Source of the DNA: UPXZ01 sp018055865
GTDB taxonomy: Bacteria; Bacteroidota; Bacteroidia; Bacteroidales; Paludibacteraceae
Assembly: GCA_964292695.1 (NCBI GenBank)
Contig: CAXYWB010000095.1
Coordinates: 1 to 8,665 of the forward strand
Length of the DNA stretch: 8,665 nt
Direction: 5' to 3'
In this document: in pieces, positions 5,800-8,665 of the stretch
Numbering within the stretch: the stretch's first letter is position 1
How the letters are laid out: every line of letters starts with the position of its first letter
Translations under genes and position numbers: made by a program
Notes under the pieces: generated by a model
The model's database searches: none
What the model saw: the letters and a program-made list of their open reading frames with translations, nothing else
Told to the model about the DNA's origin: nothing

Positions 5800-8665
5800 A
5801 TGATGAAAAGAAGAACTTTCATATTCATAAGTTTATTAGCAATTGTCACTATTGACTTTGATGCCTTTTCAATTACAAATCCATTTGTATTTGAACAGTT
5901 CCCGCTGAATGAAAAATTATCCTCAAATTCCGTTACACGAACTTTTCAGGATCAGGAAGGGTACGTGTGGTTCGGTACTAAAGATGGATTATGTCGATTT
6001 GACGGTTATGATATCAAAGTGTTCAGATCAAGTGCTCAGACACCCGGCAAACTGACCAATAATGAAATAGAATGTATTGCCGAAGACAGAAATAACAGGC
6101 TCTGGGTAGGTACACTAGAGGGTATCAACATCCTGGATAAAAAAAGTTACTCCGTCAAACCTTTTGAAAACAGATATACCGAAAACGAAAGAATAAATTC
6201 AATCATTTGTGATACCAAAGGTACTGTCTGGATTGCGACTTCAAATTACGGCGTGCTAAAAGTAAATTCTCAAAACGGTGAATTTGAGCGATTTTCAAAA
6301 GATGCAGATTCGCGCTTAAAACTGAAAAGTAATAACATTTCGCACATTTACGAAGATAAGGCCGGAAACATCTGGATTTCATCCTGGAAAGACGGTCTGT
6401 GCTACATCCCCAACGGTAACCAACAGGTACAATTTCTACCTGAAATTGGATTCTCGAATAATCCTTTCAGGTTGCTTCAGGATAAAGACGGACTATACTG
6501 GATTTGTACCTGGGGTGATGGAGTTTTCACGATGTCACTGGACTCATCAAATAAAGCAGATATTCATCCTGTCAAACTTACAGCTTCCTCTCCTCAAATC
6601 GATAAAATTGTTTACAGTATAATTCAGGATGACAAATACGGAAATATCTGGATTGTGACTTTTAGTGGGCTTTATCTGATTGAAAAATCTGAAAATGAAT
6701 CTTTCACGTTAGTAAATGGCAAAAACTACGTAGGCAACACTTCCGGAGGTATTTTCCATGAAATTTACAAAGATCGTAACGGGAATTTGTGGCTGGGTAC
6801 ATTGGGAGAAGGTTTGTACAGACTTGATTTAAGAAGTTTACCTTTTGAGAATTATCCACTGAATGAAACCGGAAATTCTGTAAATTCGTTTGTAACTCAC
6901 TTTTGTGAAGCCGGATCAGGCAATCTTTATATAGCGCTGGACCGGAAGGGATTATTTACATTCGATATTACAACACAGGAAATACAAAAAATACTTAACC
7001 CACCGCTAGCCGGTTTTTCAAGTATCAGTGCAATTGCTAATATCACGGGATCAAATGAGATTTGGATTGCAAATGAAGGAACTAACAATATCTATGTATT
7101 TGATGAAAAAAATGATAATCTTATTCTCAAACAGGTACTTTCATTAAAGGGAAACGATGATAATTCTATTCGAATTTTCTTTGAAGATAAAAACAGGGAT
7201 GTATGGATTGGAAGTAACAACGGACTTTATAAAAAAACAGTCAACGGAAATATTGAGTCTATTCCATTGAATATGAGGTTTATAAATACCATCGGACAAG
7301 ATGCAGAGGGAAGTATTTGGGTGGGAACTGAAAAAAACGGACTTATCAAATTGAAAAAAAATTCAGAAGACTCCGGCAGGATTTCATACACGGTTCACCG
7401 CATTGAATTGAGAAAAAACAACTTTGAGAGCCACTGCATTCAAAGCATCCATACTACCAGAAAAGGCGATATCTACATCGGGACCAAGGAGGGTTTTATT
7501 TATCATTACGGTAATGGGAAAATTAGCGAGATAAGTGGACAATACAGCATTACAGATGAGAAAATACTGGACATACTGGAAGACAACTATGAAAATCTCT
7601 GGATTTCAACAACGAAACAAATCATCAGGCATAACCCGTCATCAAACGCCTCCACTTATTTTTCCACATCCAATGGTGTTTTAATAAGTTCTTTTTACAA
7701 AGATGCCCGAATCAAATTAAAGAGTGGAAAAATATTATTTGGCGGTAACAAAGGGATTTGTTCTTTTAATCCATCCATGCAGCAATTACCATCCAATCCT
7801 GTCGAACAGCGCGTTGCACTGACTGATATTCTGGTTCAGAACAAATCAATTTTTGAAGAACAATCGAATAATCTGTATGACCCGAAAAGGAATAAATTAA
7901 CACTGAAATACCTGGAAAAAAATCTCGGTATTGAATTTTCTGTACTCGATTATATATCCGCCAGCAACACTCAGTATGCGTATAAACTGACGGGGGTGGA
8001 CAATAAGTGGAACTACGTGGGCAACAACCGAAGATTTGTTAATTACGCAGATTTACAGGAAGGAACCTACACTTTTGAGGTGAAAGCAACAGACGAAAAC
8101 GGAGTTTGGAACAACATCGTTACAACCCTGGAAATTCAGGTTTTACCTCCATTCTATCGTACGTGGTGGGCGTATATACTGTATCTGGTTGCTGCGTTGG
8201 CAATACTATTCTCACTTTACAGAAATTTCTCAAACAGAATCCGGTTGAAAAACGACCTGAGAATCTCAAAAATTGAAAAAGAAAAGTCGGAAGAACTCGT
8301 ACAAACCAAATTGCGTTATTTCACTAACATTACCCACGAACTCTTAACTCCGCTTACTATCATTATGCTGGATATCGAGAAGCTGCAGAAGCGGCTCAGC
8401 GACTCGCCTCCTACACAGTTTGACGTAATAAAGGAAAATGTGCAACGACTCAGGAGATTGATAGAACAAATCCTGTATTTCAGAAAAGTGGAAAGCGGAA
8501 ATATGAAATTAAAGGTTTCGCGCGGAGATATTATTGCCTTCACAGATAGAATTTGCAGGCTGAATTTCAAAACATTGCTCGACAATAAAGGTATAAACTT
8601 CACATTCAGCTCCGAGCTTCATCAGTTCGATGCTTATTTTGATCATGATAAAATAGATAAAATAA
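5800..8665 (+). CDS. two-component sensor histidine kinase with double beta-propeller sensor, probably a hybrid (HTCS) regulator; 3' end missing
   Basis: 955 codons are open to the right edge with no stop. Residues 1-24 are a signal peptide or first membrane anchor (MMKRR, then FIFISLLAIVTI). From about 30 to 690 there are 14 propeller-type blades marked by WxGT-like motifs, with aromatic residues at 57, 102, 144, 192, 234, 284, 331, 377, 422, 469, 507, 559, 601 and 647, spaced 38-52 residues apart. This equals two seven-bladed propellers (Reg_prop). A Y_Y_Y domain (about 715-785, with YAYKLTGVDNKWNYV and YTFEVKATDENGVWN) precedes one membrane helix (about 789-808). The cytoplasmic HisKA domain has phospho-acceptor His846 in FTNITHELLTPLTII. 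The sequence ends at DHDKIDKI, just before the N-box, so the ATPase domain and any receiver and AraC domains are outside. In Bacteroidota this architecture detects glycan fragments in the periplasm and activates polysaccharide utilisation genes; the ligand here is unknown. The start is ATG 5800 or ATG 5803. Confidence 0.93.
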   Translation, partial: MMKRRTFIFISLLAIVTIDFDAFSITNPFVFEQFPLNEKLSSNSVTRTFQDQEGYVWFGTKDGLCRFDGYDIKVFRSSAQTPGKLTNNEIECIAEDRNNRLWVGTLEGINILDKKSYSVKPFENRYTENERINSIICDTKGTVWIATSNYGVLKVNSQNGEFERFSKDADSRLKLKSNNISHIYEDKAGNIWISSWKDGLCYIPNGNQQVQFLPEIGFSNNPFRLLQDKDGLYWICTWGDGVFTMSLDSSNKADIHPVKLTASSPQIDKIVYSIIQDDKYGNIWIVTFSGLYLIEKSENESFTLVNGKNYVGNTSGGIFHEIYKDRNGNLWLGTLGEGLYRLDLRSLPFENYPLNETGNSVNSFVTHFCEAGSGNLYIALDRKGLFTFDITTQEIQKILNPPLAGFSSISAIANITGSNEIWIANEGTNNIYVFDEKNDNLILKQVLSLKGNDDNSIRIFFEDKNRDVWIGSNNGLYKKTVNGNIESIPLNMRFINTIGQDAEGSIWVGTEKNGLIKLKKNSEDSGRISYTVHRIELRKNNFESHCIQSIHTTRKGDIYIGTKEGFIYHYGNGKISEISGQYSITDEKILDILEDNYENLWISTTKQIIRHNPSSNASTYFSTSNGVLISSFYKDARIKLKSGKILFGGNKGICSFNPSMQQLPSNPVEQRVALTDILVQNKSIFEEQSNNLYDPKRNKLTLKYLEKNLGIEFSVLDYISASNTQYAYKLTGVDNKWNYVGNNRRFVNYADLQEGTYTFEVKATDENGVWNNIVTTLEIQVLPPFYRTWWAYILYLVAALAILFSLYRNFSNRIRLKNDLRISKIEKEKSEELVQTKLRYFTNITHELLTPLTIIMLDIEKLQKRLSDSPPTQFDVIKENVQRLRRLIEQILYFRKVESGNMKLKVSRGDIIAFTDRICRLNFKTLLDNKGINFTFSSELHQFDAYFDHDKIDKI

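Noticed and set aside
1..8665. CRISPR array, toxin-antitoxin pair, retron, defence island or prophage
   Set aside because: I found no regularly spaced repeats, small paired genes, reverse transcriptase, nuclease cluster or phage gene; the content is core genes plus one sensor and one surface protein.

Overview
The window looks like chromosomal DNA of a member of Bacteroidota, most likely order Bacteroidales. Four things point there: a DUF2027-Smr protein; a long queA of the type I associate with this phylum; upstream boxes fitting the Bacteroidota sigma pattern TTTG-N19-21-TAnnTTTG, with almost no Shine-Dalgarno sequence; and a periplasmic double-propeller sensor kinase of the type used in hybrid two-component systems (HTCS). 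The partial first gene, with a type IX secretion-like tail, agrees. I cannot name the genus.

Layout from left to right: (1) the 3' end of a secreted surface protein gene (+), ending at 488. (2) A bidirectional terminator shared with a convergent gene. (3) A DUF2027-Smr protein gene (-, 561-1631). (4) A compact divergent promoter region at about 1650-1700. (5) queA (+, to 2944), for the ribosyl transfer step of queuosine synthesis on tRNA. (6) guaA (+, 3026-4543), GMP synthase, with its own promoter. (7) A 136-bp gap with a GC-rich hairpin and a C-run/G-run inverted-repeat element that abuts the next start codon. (8) A TatD-family metal-dependent hydrolase (+, 4680-5444). (9) tRNA-Ser(GGA) on the minus strand with its own promoter and terminator. 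(10) A 186-bp region with a 12-bp direct repeat. (11) A very large sensor gene (+, from 5800) that runs off the right edge just before its kinase N-box.

Most of the window is housekeeping: tRNA modification, purine synthesis, a DNA/RNA-associated hydrolase and a tRNA. The genes do not form one pathway. The two ends hold the accessory content: a surface protein on the left and an environmental, probably glycan-sensing, regulator on the right. I see no CRISPR array, transposase, integrase, prophage gene or recognisable defence system. The observations most worth a second look are the short repeat element at the tatD start, the direct repeat and unusual promoter position in front of the sensor gene, and the mirrored promoter boxes between queA and the DUF2027 gene.
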